This document shows positions 1 to 7,594 of a stretch of DNA of 64,000 nt, piece after piece. Origin of the DNA: Sporanaerobium hydrogeniformans (GTDB lineage Bacteria; Bacillota; Clostridia; Lachnospirales; Cellulosilyticaceae); contig NZ_PEDL01000002.1 in the NCBI RefSeq assembly GCF_002735925.1, positions 62,001 to 126,000 of the forward strand. The letters run 5' to 3'. Made by a program: the position numbers and the translations under genes. The notes beneath the pieces were generated by a model that worked only from the letters and a program-made list of their open reading frames with translations, did no database searches and had not been told where the DNA came from. Numbering within the stretch: the stretch's first letter is position 1; every line of letters begins with the position of its first letter.

Positions 1-405
1 TTCTTTGAGATGATAGGCATAACGAAGTGTAAAAGGATTAGCAAAAAGATGATTATCAATAGTATAGCAATAACGTTTCTTTACTGCATTATAACGTGAA
101 TGAAAACGTAAAGAAGCAGTGGTGATTTGTAAAACTGAAATATCAGTAGGTAGATAAGTAGACAGATAGTTTGCAATCTCTTCAGGTGTAAGTTCTGTCT
201 CCACCTGGAAATTGCAAACTTGTCCTTTTGCATGAACCCCACTGTCTGTGCGTCCAGAAGCAATAAGGACTATTGGTTTATCAAAAAGCCTAGAAAGAAC
301 ATGTTCAAGCTTCCCTTGAATAGTACGTTCAGGGTGCAAAGTTTGCTTTTGAAAGCCATTGTAACGTGTACCATCATAGGCAATAATTAGTTTTAAATTT
401 ATCAT
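1..405 (-). CDS. truA: tRNA pseudouridine synthase A, N-terminal part
   Basis: The gene starts at the ATG at 405 and runs leftwards off the window, giving the first 135 residues. TruA isomerises uridine to pseudouridine at positions 38-40 of the tRNA anticodon arm. The translated start (MINLKLIIAYDGTRYNGFQ) and the catalytic-Asp motif GRTDSGVHAKGQ near residues 51-62 are diagnostic of the family. The ribosome site AGAGGTT lies just upstream of the ATG. The following gene is divergent. The C-terminal half is outside the window, so its integrity cannot be judged. Confidence 0.95.
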   Translation of the reverse strand, partial: MINLKLIIAYDGTRYNGFQKQTLHPERTIQGKLEHVLSRLFDKPIVLIASGRTDSGVHAKGQVCNFQVETELTPEEIANYLSTYLPTDISVLQITTASLRFHSRYNAVKKRYCYTIDNHLFANPFTLRYAYHLKE

Positions 406-455
406 AGTAACCTCTTTTCTAGAAGGAATAGGATAGTTAAGGCTATCTTTATATA

Positions 456-484
456 AGTATAGCATATTTAAAAACTAAAGCTAA
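456..484 (-). promoter_or_regulatory. possible promoter of truA
   Basis: On the minus strand a TATACT -10 box (456-461) is preceded at 17 bp by a weak TTAGCT (479-484). It would give a leader of about 44 bases before the truA ATG. The -35 match is poor, so this is only a candidate. Confidence 0.35.
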
Positions 485-564
485 GCCTTATTCAAAGTAT
501 AAACAGAATGAAAGACAGCTATTCGTGCTAAGGTGTGTAAGCGAAAGAGATGAGCCACAAACCA

Positions 565-607
565 GAGTCGAACAATAATAAATTTAATTCATAAAAAGTT
601 CGGATTT
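565..607. promoter_or_regulatory. candidate PurR box pair
   Basis: Two inverted half-sites resemble the Bacillus-type PurBox (AWWWCCGAACWWT): AGAGTCGAACAAT on the plus strand (565-577) and AAATCCGAACTTT on the minus strand (595-607). CGAAC and GTTCG are 24 bases apart, close to the 22-23 of known pairs. They sit directly upstream of the -35 box of a purine permease gene, the expected position for a PurR operator. One half-site has a mismatch in the core. Confidence 0.45.
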
Positions 608-611
608 AGTA

Positions 612-640
612 TTGACTTATGTCTTAATCTACGCTAATAT
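612..640 (+). promoter_or_regulatory. promoter of the purine permease gene
   Basis: TTGACT (612-617), a 17-base spacer and TAATAT (635-640) form a good sigma-A promoter, with a leader of about 80 bases to the ATG at 728. No purine riboswitch core is seen in this leader. The rest of 406-727 holds the PurR-like boxes and otherwise nothing I recognise. Confidence 0.75.
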
Positions 641-727
641 AAACATGAAATAACGGAAAACGACATAAAATCTACACATAACACATTTTATTACATGATT
701 AAAAATAACTTTACTTAGGAGGTAACA

Positions 728-2089
728 ATGGAATTCTTTAAACTTAAGGAAAACAAAACAACAGTTAAAAAAGAAATAGTGGCAGGTATTACTACTTTTA
801 TGACAATGGCTTATATATTAGCCGTTAATCCTAACATTCTAAGTGCAGCAGGAATGAATCAACATGGTGTATTTGTAGCCACAATTCTTTCATCAGTTAT
901 TGGTACAGTTTTAATGGCACTTCTCGCAAACTATCCTTTTGCTTTAGCGCCAGGTATGGGGCTCAATGCCTTCTTTGCTTTCACCGTTGTACTTACATGG
1001 GGATATTCTTGGCAGTTTGCTTTAGCAGCAGTTTTTGTAGAAGGTATTATTTTTATTTTATTAACTTTATGTAATGTACGTGAAGCGTTATTTAATGCGA
1101 TTCCAGGTTGTATGAAAGCTTCTGTAAGTGCAGGTATAGGTCTTTTTATTGCTTTCCTAGGCTTTAAGGGAGCGGGGGTAGTTGTTGCTGACCCAAGTAC
1201 ATTTTTGACACTAGGCAATATGTTACAGCCACAAACTGTATTATGCATGGTAGGTATTTTATTAATTGTTATTTTGATGAAACGTAATATAAAAGGCGCC
1301 ATGCTTATTGGTATTATTGTAACTTGGCTTTTAGGTGTTGGGGCTGAGCTTATTGGTTGGTATCAAGTAGATGTTGAAGCAGGTGTTTATTCTCTTATTC
1401 CTAATTTTACTTCAGGACAATCTTTATTTGGTGGTTTAAGTGAAGTAGCTTTTAAATTCCCAAGTATGAATGAGATTTTTGGTAGCGCAGAAAGTCTCTT
1501 TACGTTTATCGTTGTTATGTTCTCTTTCTTATTCGTAGATTTATTTGATACATTAGGTACACTGATGGGTGTAGCAGAAAAAGCAGATTATTTAGATGAA
1601 AAAGGTCAACTTCCTAAAATTAAAGAAGCCTTCTTTGCAGATGCCATTGCCACAACTACAGGGGCTCTCTTAGGAACTTCAACAGTAACAACTTATGTAG
1701 AGAGTGCAGCAGGTGTAATGGAGGGTGGACGTACAGGTTTAACAGCTCTTACAACAGCAGGTTGCTTTATTTTATCATTATTCCTTGCTCCTATTTTCAT
1801 GGCTATTCCAAGCTTTGCTACAGCACCAGCCCTTGTTGTTGTAGGTGTACTTATGATTGGAAGTATTGTGAAAGTAGATTTTGATGACATTACAGAAGCA
1901 TTACCAGCTTTCTTAACAGTAGCAATGATGACTTTTACAGCAAGTATTTCAGAAGGGATTATTTTCGGAGGAATTGCTTACGTAGTAGTAAAATTCTTTA
2001 CAGGTAAGAAAAAAGATATTAGTGTGATGATGTATGTTTTAGCAGCATTATTTGTAGCTAAGTTAGTCCTTTCATCAGCTATTCACTAA
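728..2089 (+). CDS. NCS2-family (AzgA/PbuG-like) purine permease
   Basis: A 453-residue integral membrane protein with about 12-14 hydrophobic segments, the normal length for AzgA/PbuG/PbuO permeases that import hypoxanthine, guanine or adenine by proton symport. Family landmarks are GLNAFFAF near residue 79 and the SAAGVMEGGRTGLTAL stretch near 325-340 that is typical of the AzgA branch, not the uracil/xanthine branch. The start is fixed by AGGAGG seven bases upstream of the ATG. It is monocistronic, followed by the promoter of the purH leader. A PurR-like operator and the neighbouring purH support a purine role. Which base it prefers cannot be told from sequence. Confidence 0.9.
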   Translation: MEFFKLKENKTTVKKEIVAGITTFMTMAYILAVNPNILSAAGMNQHGVFVATILSSVIGTVLMALLANYPFALAPGMGLNAFFAFTVVLTWGYSWQFALAAVFVEGIIFILLTLCNVREALFNAIPGCMKASVSAGIGLFIAFLGFKGAGVVVADPSTFLTLGNMLQPQTVLCMVGILLIVILMKRNIKGAMLIGIIVTWLLGVGAELIGWYQVDVEAGVYSLIPNFTSGQSLFGGLSEVAFKFPSMNEIFGSAESLFTFIVVMFSFLFVDLFDTLGTLMGVAEKADYLDEKGQLPKIKEAFFADAIATTTGALLGTSTVTTYVESAAGVMEGGRTGLTALTTAGCFILSLFLAPIFMAIPSFATAPALVVVGVLMIGSIVKVDFDDITEALPAFLTVAMMTFTASISEGIIFGGIAYVVVKFFTGKKKDISVMMYVLAALFVAKLVLSSAIH

Positions 2090-2104
2090 GGAATACAAAA
2101 CCTA

Positions 2105-2133
2105 TTGACCTTCTTAGAAAATTCAGTTAATAT
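2105..2133 (+). promoter_or_regulatory. promoter of the purH leader
   Basis: TTGACC (2105-2110), 17 bases, TAATAT (2128-2133). Transcription would begin near 2140, about 20 bases before the riboswitch P1 stem. Confidence 0.75.
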
Positions 2134-2159
2134 ACAAATAGATATAAGTATAAAGCATT

Positions 2160-2271
2160 CCTTTTCATATAACTGACGGATAAGCAGGTAAACTGCAGGG
2201 AGTATGAAAAGTTGTAAGCCGACCGTCTGGGCACTTCTTTAATTAAAAAGAAGGCTCAGACGGTTTTTTTT
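2160..2271 (+). promoter_or_regulatory. ZTP (pfl motif) riboswitch controlling purH
   Basis: The leader carries the pfl/ZTP consensus pieces in order: a P1 helix pairing CUUUUCAUA (2161-2169) with UAUGAAAAG (2203-2211), the conserved ACUGACGGAUA segment, a small GCAG/CUGC hairpin (2184-2196), GCAGGGAGU, and the 3' pseudoknot strand GCCGACCGUCUGGGCA (2219-2234). The CCGUCUGGGC strand is also the 5' arm of the terminator, so ligand binding and termination are mutually exclusive. ZTP/ZMP signals low 10-formyl-THF; purH downstream consumes ZMP (AICAR), the textbook target of this class. Confidence 0.92.
2223..2271 (+). terminator. intrinsic terminator, expression platform of the ZTP riboswitch
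   Basis: CCGTCTGGGC (2223-2232) pairs with GCTCAGACGG (2254-2263), extended inward by ACTTCTTT/AAAAGAAG, followed by eight T residues. Its 5' arm is the conserved ZTP-aptamer strand, so it should form only when ligand is absent. Confidence 0.9.
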
Positions 2272-2300
2272 ATTCATAAAAAAGGAAAAGGAGAATGAAA

Positions 2301-3851
2301 ATGAGAGCATTAATCAGTGTATCTGACAAGACAGGAATCGTAGCATTTGCTAAGGCATTAAGGGAGTTAGGTGTAGAAATTATTTCTACAGGGGGAACTT
2401 ATCACACACTTCAACAAGAGGGAGTAGAAGTGATAGGAATTTCAGAGGTAACAGGCTTTCCAGAATGTTTAGATGGACGTGTAAAAACACTTCATCCAGC
2501 CATTCATGCAGGCCTTTTAAATATTCGTGCCAATGAGGAGCATCAAAAGCAAATGAAGGAACTGGGTCTTGAAAATATAGATATGGTTGTTGTTAATCTT
2601 TATCCTTTTAAAGCAACTATCTTAAAGCCAGACGTAACCTTGAAGGAGGCTATTGAAAACATTGATATTGGTGGACCTACTATGCTTCGCTCAGCTGCAA
2701 AAAATAACCAAGATGTAGCAGTTATTGTAGATCCAGCTGACTACGCTGTTGTATTAAATGAATTAAAGGCTAACAAAGAAGTTTCTACTGAAACAAAATT
2801 TTACTTAGCAACAAAAGTATTTGAACATACAGCTAATTATGACAGTATGATTGCGACTTACCTACGTAAACAAAGAGGTGACTATTCACTTCCAGAAAAA
2901 TTCACTATGACTTTTGAAAAAGTGCAAGATATGCGCTATGGAGAGAATCCACATCAACAAGCTGCTTTCTACCAGGAAGTAGGTGCTACAAAAGGTACGC
3001 TTGCTGCTGCCAAACAGCTCAATGGTAAGGAGCTTTCCTATAATAATATTAATGATGCAAATGGTGCTTTAGAGCTTTTAAAGGAATTTACAGAGCCTAC
3101 TATTGTAGCTGTTAAGCATGCTAACCCTTGTGGGGTAGGTAGTGGAAAAACTATTTTTGAAGCTTATAAAAAAGCGTATAAAGCAGATCCTATTTCTATC
3201 TTTGGTGGGATTGTTGTCTCTAACCAAAATATTGATAAGCAAACAGCAGAAGAGATGGCTAAAATTTTCCTAGAGATTGTTATTGCTCCAAGCTATGATG
3301 AAGCGGCCCTTGAAGTACTTTGTGCAAAGAAAAACTTACGTGTATTACAGTTAGATCATATAGACTATGTGAATCCACATATGTTAGATATGAAAAAAGT
3401 AGGTGGTGGGCTAATCGTACAGGATAAAGATCTTACACTATTAGTAGAAGAAGACTTAAAGGTTGTAACAGATAGGGCACCATCTGAAGAAGAAATGAAA
3501 GACCTCTTATTTGCTTGGAAGCTTGTTAAGCATGTGAAATCAAATGGTATTGCACTTGCTAAAGAGGGGCAATCTATTGGTATGGGTGGAGGACAAACCA
3601 ACCGTATTTGGGCAACAAAACAAGCTCTTGAACATGGTCTAGAGTTCCTTGGTAAAGAAGGTGTAAAAGGAAGTGTACTTGCTTCAGATGCCTTTTTCCC
3701 TTTTGATGATTGTGTAAAAGCAGCAGTTGAATATGGGATAACAGCTATCATCCAACCAGGTGGTTCGGTAAGAGATGAGGATTCGATTAAAGTATGTAAC
3801 GCACATAATATTGCTATGCTATTCACAGGGATGAGACATTTTAAACATTAG
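2301..3851 (+). CDS. purH: bifunctional AICAR formyltransferase / IMP cyclohydrolase
   Basis: PurH carries out the last two steps of purine synthesis: formylation of AICAR with 10-formyl-THF, then ring closure to IMP. The IMP cyclohydrolase (MGS-like) domain covers roughly residues 1-200, with [13 protein letters not shown] and DGRVKTLHP; the formyltransferase follows, with [27 protein letters not shown] and GMGGGQTNR. The 516-residue length is normal. I place the start at 2301 because AAAAGGAG ends seven bases before it; an in-frame ATG at 2295 is only one base from that site. The gene stands alone between the ZTP riboswitch and a terminator, so it is not in a pur operon here. Confidence 0.96.
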   Translation: MRALISVSDKTGIVAFAKALRELGVEIISTGGTYHTLQQEGVEVIGISEVTGFPECLDGRVKTLHPAIHAGLLNIRANEEHQKQMKELGLENIDMVVVNLYPFKATILKPDVTLKEAIENIDIGGPTMLRSAAKNNQDVAVIVDPADYAVVLNELKANKEVSTETKFYLATKVFEHTANYDSMIATYLRKQRGDYSLPEKFTMTFEKVQDMRYGENPHQQAAFYQEVGATKGTLAAAKQLNGKELSYNNINDANGALELLKEFTEPTIVAVKHANPCGVGSGKTIFEAYKKAYKADPISIFGGIVVSNQNIDKQTAEEMAKIFLEIVIAPSYDEAALEVLCAKKNLRVLQLDHIDYVNPHMLDMKKVGGGLIVQDKDLTLLVEEDLKVVTDRAPSEEEMKDLLFAWKLVKHVKSNGIALAKEGQSIGMGGGQTNRIWATKQALEHGLEFLGKEGVKGSVLASDAFFPFDDCVKAAVEYGITAIIQPGGSVRDEDSIKVCNAHNIAMLFTGMRHFKH

Positions 3852-3873
3852 CAGGCATAAATTTTATAAATAA

Positions 3874-3917
3874 AAAAGGTTGTCACCATAAAAAAGTTAA
3901 AGGTGTGACAACCTTTT
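3874..3917 (+). terminator. terminator after purH
   Basis: AAAAGGTTGTCACC pairs with GGTGTGACAACCTTTT, with a two-base bulge, and ends in a T run. Confidence 0.8.
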
Positions 3918-3972
3918 GCTACAAGCAAGAAAAATTAAAATTTCAATTTTTATACCATTATTTAAAAAAGCT

Positions 3973-4000
3973 TTGAAATTATTATCTTTTATGATAAAAT
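3973..4000 (+). promoter_or_regulatory. probable promoter of the MazF-like gene
   Basis: TTGAAA (3973-3978), 16 bases, TAAAAT (3995-4000), 47 bases before the GTG start at 4048. Confidence 0.55.
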
Positions 4001-4047
4001 GGTAGGACATGGAAGAATAGAGAAGTAATGAATAAGAAGGAGGATTA

Positions 4048-4587
4048 GTGGTGGAAAATGATGAATTTATGAAGAAGATTATGCTCGAGTTTAGTAGTAT
4101 TAAAAACTACGACCAGAAAAAGGGCTTTCTTGAAGATTTAAATTATCATATTGGTCAGATGAAGTATTTCTACGATGAATTAACACCCAATCAAACAGGA
4201 GAACCTTCCACAACTTTTTATAGACCTAAGCAAGTTCCTCGTATTCATCAAATTGCTTATTTTAATTTAACAAGAGGTTTTCCGAAAGAACTTTATGGTG
4301 GGCATTGGTGTTACGTGCTGAAGCATTTTAAAACAAAGTTTGTTATTATCCCAACTACATCTGTAAAGGTAGATTCATTACCTCCAGATCGGGAATTTCA
4401 AATGGATATTGAAGTCAAAGATTTCCCAAACTGCTTTATCACTAGACTACAAGTAGGTGATATGCGGACAGTGGATATTCAGCGCCTTTATCCAGCCAAA
4501 GGTTTTTATGATGTAATCACAGCAAGGGAAGAGATTATACAGAACGTACAAGGGATATTATTTCCCCCACAAGAAGAAATAATATAA
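4048..4587 (+). CDS. orphan PemK/MazF-like domain protein
   Basis: A 179-residue cytosolic protein. From about residue 65 it follows the MazF/PemK fold: PRIHQIAYFNL (beta 1), GGHWCYVL (where MazF has GG-RP-VLVI), FVIIPTTS (the conserved Thr region), and a C-terminal LQVGDMRTVDIQRL that resembles LEQIRTIDKSRL. The usual catalytic Arg of the RP motif is replaced by His-Trp, so RNase activity is doubtful. The first 60 residues are an extra charged helical region. No antitoxin gene is adjacent: purH ends in a terminator upstream and putP has its own promoter. GTG at 4048 or 4051 are both possible behind AAGGAGG (4037-4043). Family call is moderate; function unknown. Confidence 0.6.
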   Translation: MVENDEFMKKIMLEFSSIKNYDQKKGFLEDLNYHIGQMKYFYDELTPNQTGEPSTTFYRPKQVPRIHQIAYFNLTRGFPKELYGGHWCYVLKHFKTKFVIIPTTSVKVDSLPPDREFQMDIEVKDFPNCFITRLQVGDMRTVDIQRLYPAKGFYDVITAREEIIQNVQGILFPPQEEII

Positions 4588-4614
4588 AAATAAAGCATAT
4601 GTTGGATAAATATA

Positions 4615-4643
4615 CAAAAAGCTACCTAAAAGGTAGCTTTTTT
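4615..4643 (+). terminator. terminator after the MazF-like gene
   Basis: AAAAAGCTACCT pairs with AGGTAGCTTTTT around a two-base loop and continues into Ts. Confidence 0.85.
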
Positions 4644-4686
4644 CATGAGAAATCTTAAAATGTAAAAGTATATTAATAAGTTGTAA

Positions 4687-4715
4687 TTGATAAAATATAC
4701 AAAATATTGTATAAT
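4687..4715 (+). promoter_or_regulatory. promoter of putP
   Basis: TTGATA (4687-4692), 17 bases, perfect TATAAT (4710-4715), 32 bases before the putP ATG. Confidence 0.8.
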
Positions 4716-4747
4716 ACAACACAATAGAATACTAAGGGGGAAAATAG

Positions 4748-6256
4748 ATGGACAAAAATGTAATGATTTTAATAACCTTTATTTTGTATTTAGGTATTAT
4801 GCTTGGTATTGGATGGTATTTTTATTTTAAAACCAATAATTTATCTGATTACATATTAGGTGGTAGAAAGTTAGGCAAGTGGGTAACTTCATTAAGTGCA
4901 CAAGCCTCTGATATGAGTGGATGGCTCCTTATGGGACTACCTGGAGCAGCTTATATAAGTGGTGTATCAGGTGCTGCTTGGATTGCTATTGGACTTGCTA
5001 TTGGAACATATTTAAACTGGAAGATTGTAGCTCAAAAACTTCGTATTTATACTGAAAAGTTTAATGATTCTATTACTCTTTCTTCTTACTTTGAAAATCG
5101 TTTTGATGATAAGTCAAAAACACTTCGTATCGCTTCTTCACTTTTTATTTTGATTTTCTTTTTAGTGTATACAGCTTCAGGTTTTGTAGCAGGGGGGAAA
5201 CTTTTAAATAGTGTATTTGGTATGGATTATGCGTGGGCTGTAATTATTGGTGCTTTTGTTATTATTTCCTATACCTTTTTAGGAGGTTTTTTAGCCGTTT
5301 GTTGGACCGATCTTATTCAAGGAATACTGATGTTTATAGCCATTATTATTTTGCCAATTGTTGTTATTGTTAAAGCAGGTGGAATGGGAGTTATAACACC
5401 TAACATCCAAGAAGGTTTCTTTAACTTACTTAATATAGAGATTTTATCAAATGGAACAGGAAGTATAAGCTTTGTTATAGTAAGTATACTTTCTTCACTG
5501 GCATGGGGACTTGGTTATTTTGGTCAACCTCATATTTTATGTCGCTTTATGGCGATTGAAGATCCAGAAGAGATTAAACGTTCTAGACATATTGCTATTG
5601 GTTGGGTTATTATTTCTTTAGCAGGAGCCGTTTTTTTAGGTGTTTTAGGGAGTGCAGTAATAGAGGCAGGGAGTATTCCTAACTTTGATAAAGAACATAT
5701 TTTTATTACATTAGTTAAAGAATATGCACCTCTTTATTTAAGTGGGATACTTCTTTCGGCTATTTTAGCGGCTATTATGAGCACTGCAGACTCACAACTT
5801 TTAGTAACGGCATCAGCTATTTCAGAAGATCTCTATAGAGGGGTACTTAAACCTAAAGCTTCGGAGAAAGAGCTTGTATGGGTAAGTCGTTTAACTGTTA
5901 TAATAGTAGCAGCTATCGCACTTTGTATAGCTCTTAACCCTGATAGTTCTGTGTTAGATCTTGTGTCTTATGCTTGGGCGGGCTTTGGAGCAACCTTTGG
6001 ACCTGTTGTATTGCTCTCTTTATTTTGGAAGAAGACAACTAGAAATGGTGCCATTATAGGCATGATCGCTGGTGGAATTACCACAATTTTATGGCCACTT
6101 TTTCAAAAAGTAAGTGGTTTAGAAAATATAGCACTCTTTAGACTTTATGAGATTGTTCCAGGCTTTTTAGTAGCAATAGTATGTATCTTTGTTGTCAGTA
6201 AGTTAGAAAAAACACAGATGCAGGTAATGGAAAAATATGTTGAACATATGAAATAA
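4748..6256 (+). CDS. putP: sodium/proline symporter
   Basis: A 502-residue sodium:solute symporter family protein with about 13 membrane segments, matching the length of PutP. The hallmark YILGGRKLGKWVTSLSAQAS and DMSGWLLMGLPGA follow the first helix, and the sodium-binding signature region ILAAIMSTADSQLLV is present near residue 340. It imports proline with Na+. ATG at 4748 follows AAGGGGG. The next gene starts 19 bases after the stop with no terminator between, so the two are probably co-transcribed. Proline is the best substrate guess, but close SSS paralogues with other substrates cannot be excluded. Confidence 0.88.
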   Translation: MDKNVMILITFILYLGIMLGIGWYFYFKTNNLSDYILGGRKLGKWVTSLSAQASDMSGWLLMGLPGAAYISGVSGAAWIAIGLAIGTYLNWKIVAQKLRIYTEKFNDSITLSSYFENRFDDKSKTLRIASSLFILIFFLVYTASGFVAGGKLLNSVFGMDYAWAVIIGAFVIISYTFLGGFLAVCWTDLIQGILMFIAIIILPIVVIVKAGGMGVITPNIQEGFFNLLNIEILSNGTGSISFVIVSILSSLAWGLGYFGQPHILCRFMAIEDPEEIKRSRHIAIGWVIISLAGAVFLGVLGSAVIEAGSIPNFDKEHIFITLVKEYAPLYLSGILLSAILAAIMSTADSQLLVTASAISEDLYRGVLKPKASEKELVWVSRLTVIIVAAIALCIALNPDSSVLDLVSYAWAGFGATFGPVVLLSLFWKKTTRNGAIIGMIAGGITTILWPLFQKVSGLENIALFRLYEIVPGFLVAIVCIFVVSKLEKTQMQVMEKYVEHMK

Positions 6257-6275
6257 CAACTAAAGGAGTAGATAC

Positions 6276-6914
6276 ATGATTAAGACGACAATTATTGGAT
6301 ATGGGGAGCCCCATATCAAACTACTAGAAACTTATAGCTACCGTTTAGACCAGTATTTGCCGGCTTATTACCCTAAGATTTCTTGGCATGTACATAAAGC
6401 TCCATTGAAGGAACCTACAACAAGGGAACTTCTTAGGTGGTTAGAGGAGAAGGTACTTTGTCATCATCCCAATGTTGTCTTTGTTCATATCTCCTCTAAA
6501 GATAGCTATAATTTAGGTTGTCAGCTGATTAGTCTTAATGAGTTTGAAAATAATTTACAGGAACTAGTAAAACGAATTAAAGTTCATAATAATCGAACGG
6601 GATTAAATGGTTGTAAGGCTATCCCTATTTTGATAACACCACCTCCTATTAGAGAAAGTATTTCTAATAGAGGGCGTACTAATAATCGTTTAAAACAATA
6701 TGTTTATGTAATTAAGCAAGTAGCAAAAGCTTATGATGTGCCGTTTATTGACCTTTTTAACCTGCTTGTAGAAAAAGAAGAGAGAGAAGGTTATTTATTA
6801 GAAGACGGCTTAAACTTGAATCAAAAGGGGCAAGATTTTCTGTATGACTTGGTTTTTATTGAATTAACCAAGCTTATTAATTACCAAGGTGTCTTAAAGG
6901 ATAGGCAATCTTAG
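6276..6914 (+). CDS. degenerate SGNH/GDSL-fold protein
   Basis: A 212-residue protein without signal peptide. The SGNH pattern is recognisable from IPILITPPPIRES (about 119-131), an alpha/beta spacing ending in YDVPFIDLFNLL, and a block V-like DGLNLNQKG near 187. The active site appears lost: no GDS motif follows the first strand (GYGEPHIKL instead), VFVHISSKDSY replaces the GTND block, and the catalytic His of DGLHLN is Asn. It is therefore probably not a hydrolase. It lies 19 bases behind putP and ends at a terminator, so it shares the putP transcript. Role unknown. Confidence 0.6.
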   Translation: MIKTTIIGYGEPHIKLLETYSYRLDQYLPAYYPKISWHVHKAPLKEPTTRELLRWLEEKVLCHHPNVVFVHISSKDSYNLGCQLISLNEFENNLQELVKRIKVHNNRTGLNGCKAIPILITPPPIRESISNRGRTNNRLKQYVYVIKQVAKAYDVPFIDLFNLLVEKEEREGYLLEDGLNLNQKGQDFLYDLVFIELTKLINYQGVLKDRQS

Positions 6915-6930
6915 GATGAGAAATAAGAAT

Positions 6931-6975
6931 AAAGGAGCTGTGACATTAAATCATTTAGTGCATAGCTTCTTTTTT
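6931..6975 (+). terminator. terminator of the putP operon
   Basis: AAAGGAGCUGUG (6931-6942) pairs throughout (with two G-U pairs) with CAUAGCUUCUUU (6961-6972), then a T run. Confidence 0.75.
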
Positions 6976-7171
6976 GTATGCCAAAGAGGATACACTATAC
7001 TTTGGAATGTCAACACTTTTTCGGACATTTTTCATAAGGTCAGATTACATTTACCATCAAACTTTCTGACTCTAAACGGTATTTATTCCACGTTCCCTTT
7101 ACAATGAGCCTCTAGCAACATGTTCAATGGCATCAGAGGCATCTCCTAATAGTTATAGAAGAGTCCAGTAA
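6976..7171. other. decayed intergenic DNA
   Basis: No convincing gene or RNA. A TTGACA on the minus strand lies near 7010 (GTGTTGACATTCC) without a good -10 box. Together with the gene fragments that follow, this looks like a degraded region. Confidence 0.4.
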
Positions 7172-7306
7172 GCTGAGATACCTTACCAAATAGCAGAAAT
7201 TGCTGAGCGTCTTAGCTATAGCAATGTGCAGAATTTCATTCGTGTATTCAAGAAACATAAGGACTTTATTCTAAGACGATCTATTTACAAGGTGGTAGCC
7301 ATGTGA
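7172..7306 (+). pseudogene. remnant of an AraC-family regulator C-terminus
   Basis: An in-frame stretch directly behind a stop codon reads IPYQIAEIAERLSYSNVQNF followed by IRVFKKHKDF. This is the second helix-turn-helix of AraC-type regulators (normally IxEIAxxVGYSNxxYFxRVFKKxxG). It has no start codon, ribosome site or upstream domain, and after it the reading frame runs into unrelated residues and a stop. It is a fragment of a lost regulator, perhaps one that controlled the adjacent pectin genes. Confidence 0.65.
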
Positions 7307-7345
7307 TAGCCTTTTTTGGAGGAGATGTCACTGCGTTAGTACTAA

Positions 7346-7546
7346 ATGAATAGGGAAATGAAGGTACCATTGGCAAAAACATATGAACTTAAATGGCTTT
7401 ATGCAGGGCCATTTAAGCACCTACCAGAAATAGAAAAGTTAATAGACTTTAAAAGTCCTATAGAAACAGCAGTGGGAACGGACTACTGGCGAGTAGACCA
7501 GCCTAAAATGTGGATAAGACCTTTTAAAGAGGAACAGGAATTGTGA
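7346..7546 (+). pseudogene. truncated N-terminal fragment, probably of a carbohydrate-active protein
   Basis: A 66-codon frame with the motifs WLYAGPF, TDYWRVDQPKMWIRPF and EEQEL, then a stop. WLxxGPF near the N-terminus and YWR..P..YIRP resemble the start of bacterial glycan-degrading proteins (a GH105-type partner is one guess), but the rest of such a protein is missing. No good ribosome site precedes the ATG at 7346; the alternative ATG at 7358 has only AGGGAA. It lies between the AraC remnant and GH28, so I treat it as a relic of the same locus. Confidence 0.4.
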
Positions 7547-7594
7547 TGCTTGCAGGAATAGAAATAGAAAAAATGAAGCAGGAAGAGGTCGAGT

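Noticed and set aside
931-1302. Long minus-strand frame inside the purine permease gene
   Set aside because: Antisense shadow of a well-conserved membrane protein, with no ribosome site; the same holds for similar frames opposite pheS, ktrB and the exporter gene.
4048-4587. Complete type II toxin-antitoxin module
   Set aside because: No antitoxin-like gene on either side, and the toxin-like protein lacks the usual catalytic Arg.
7000-7100. Insertion sequence end (TTTTTCGGACATTTTTCAT region)
   Set aside because: It looked like a transposon terminus, but I found no inverted partner, target duplication or transposase fragment.
6916-7107. 63-codon frame after the SGNH-like gene
   Set aside because: Its first part is the putP-operon terminator hairpin; it has no ribosome site and no recognisable protein features.
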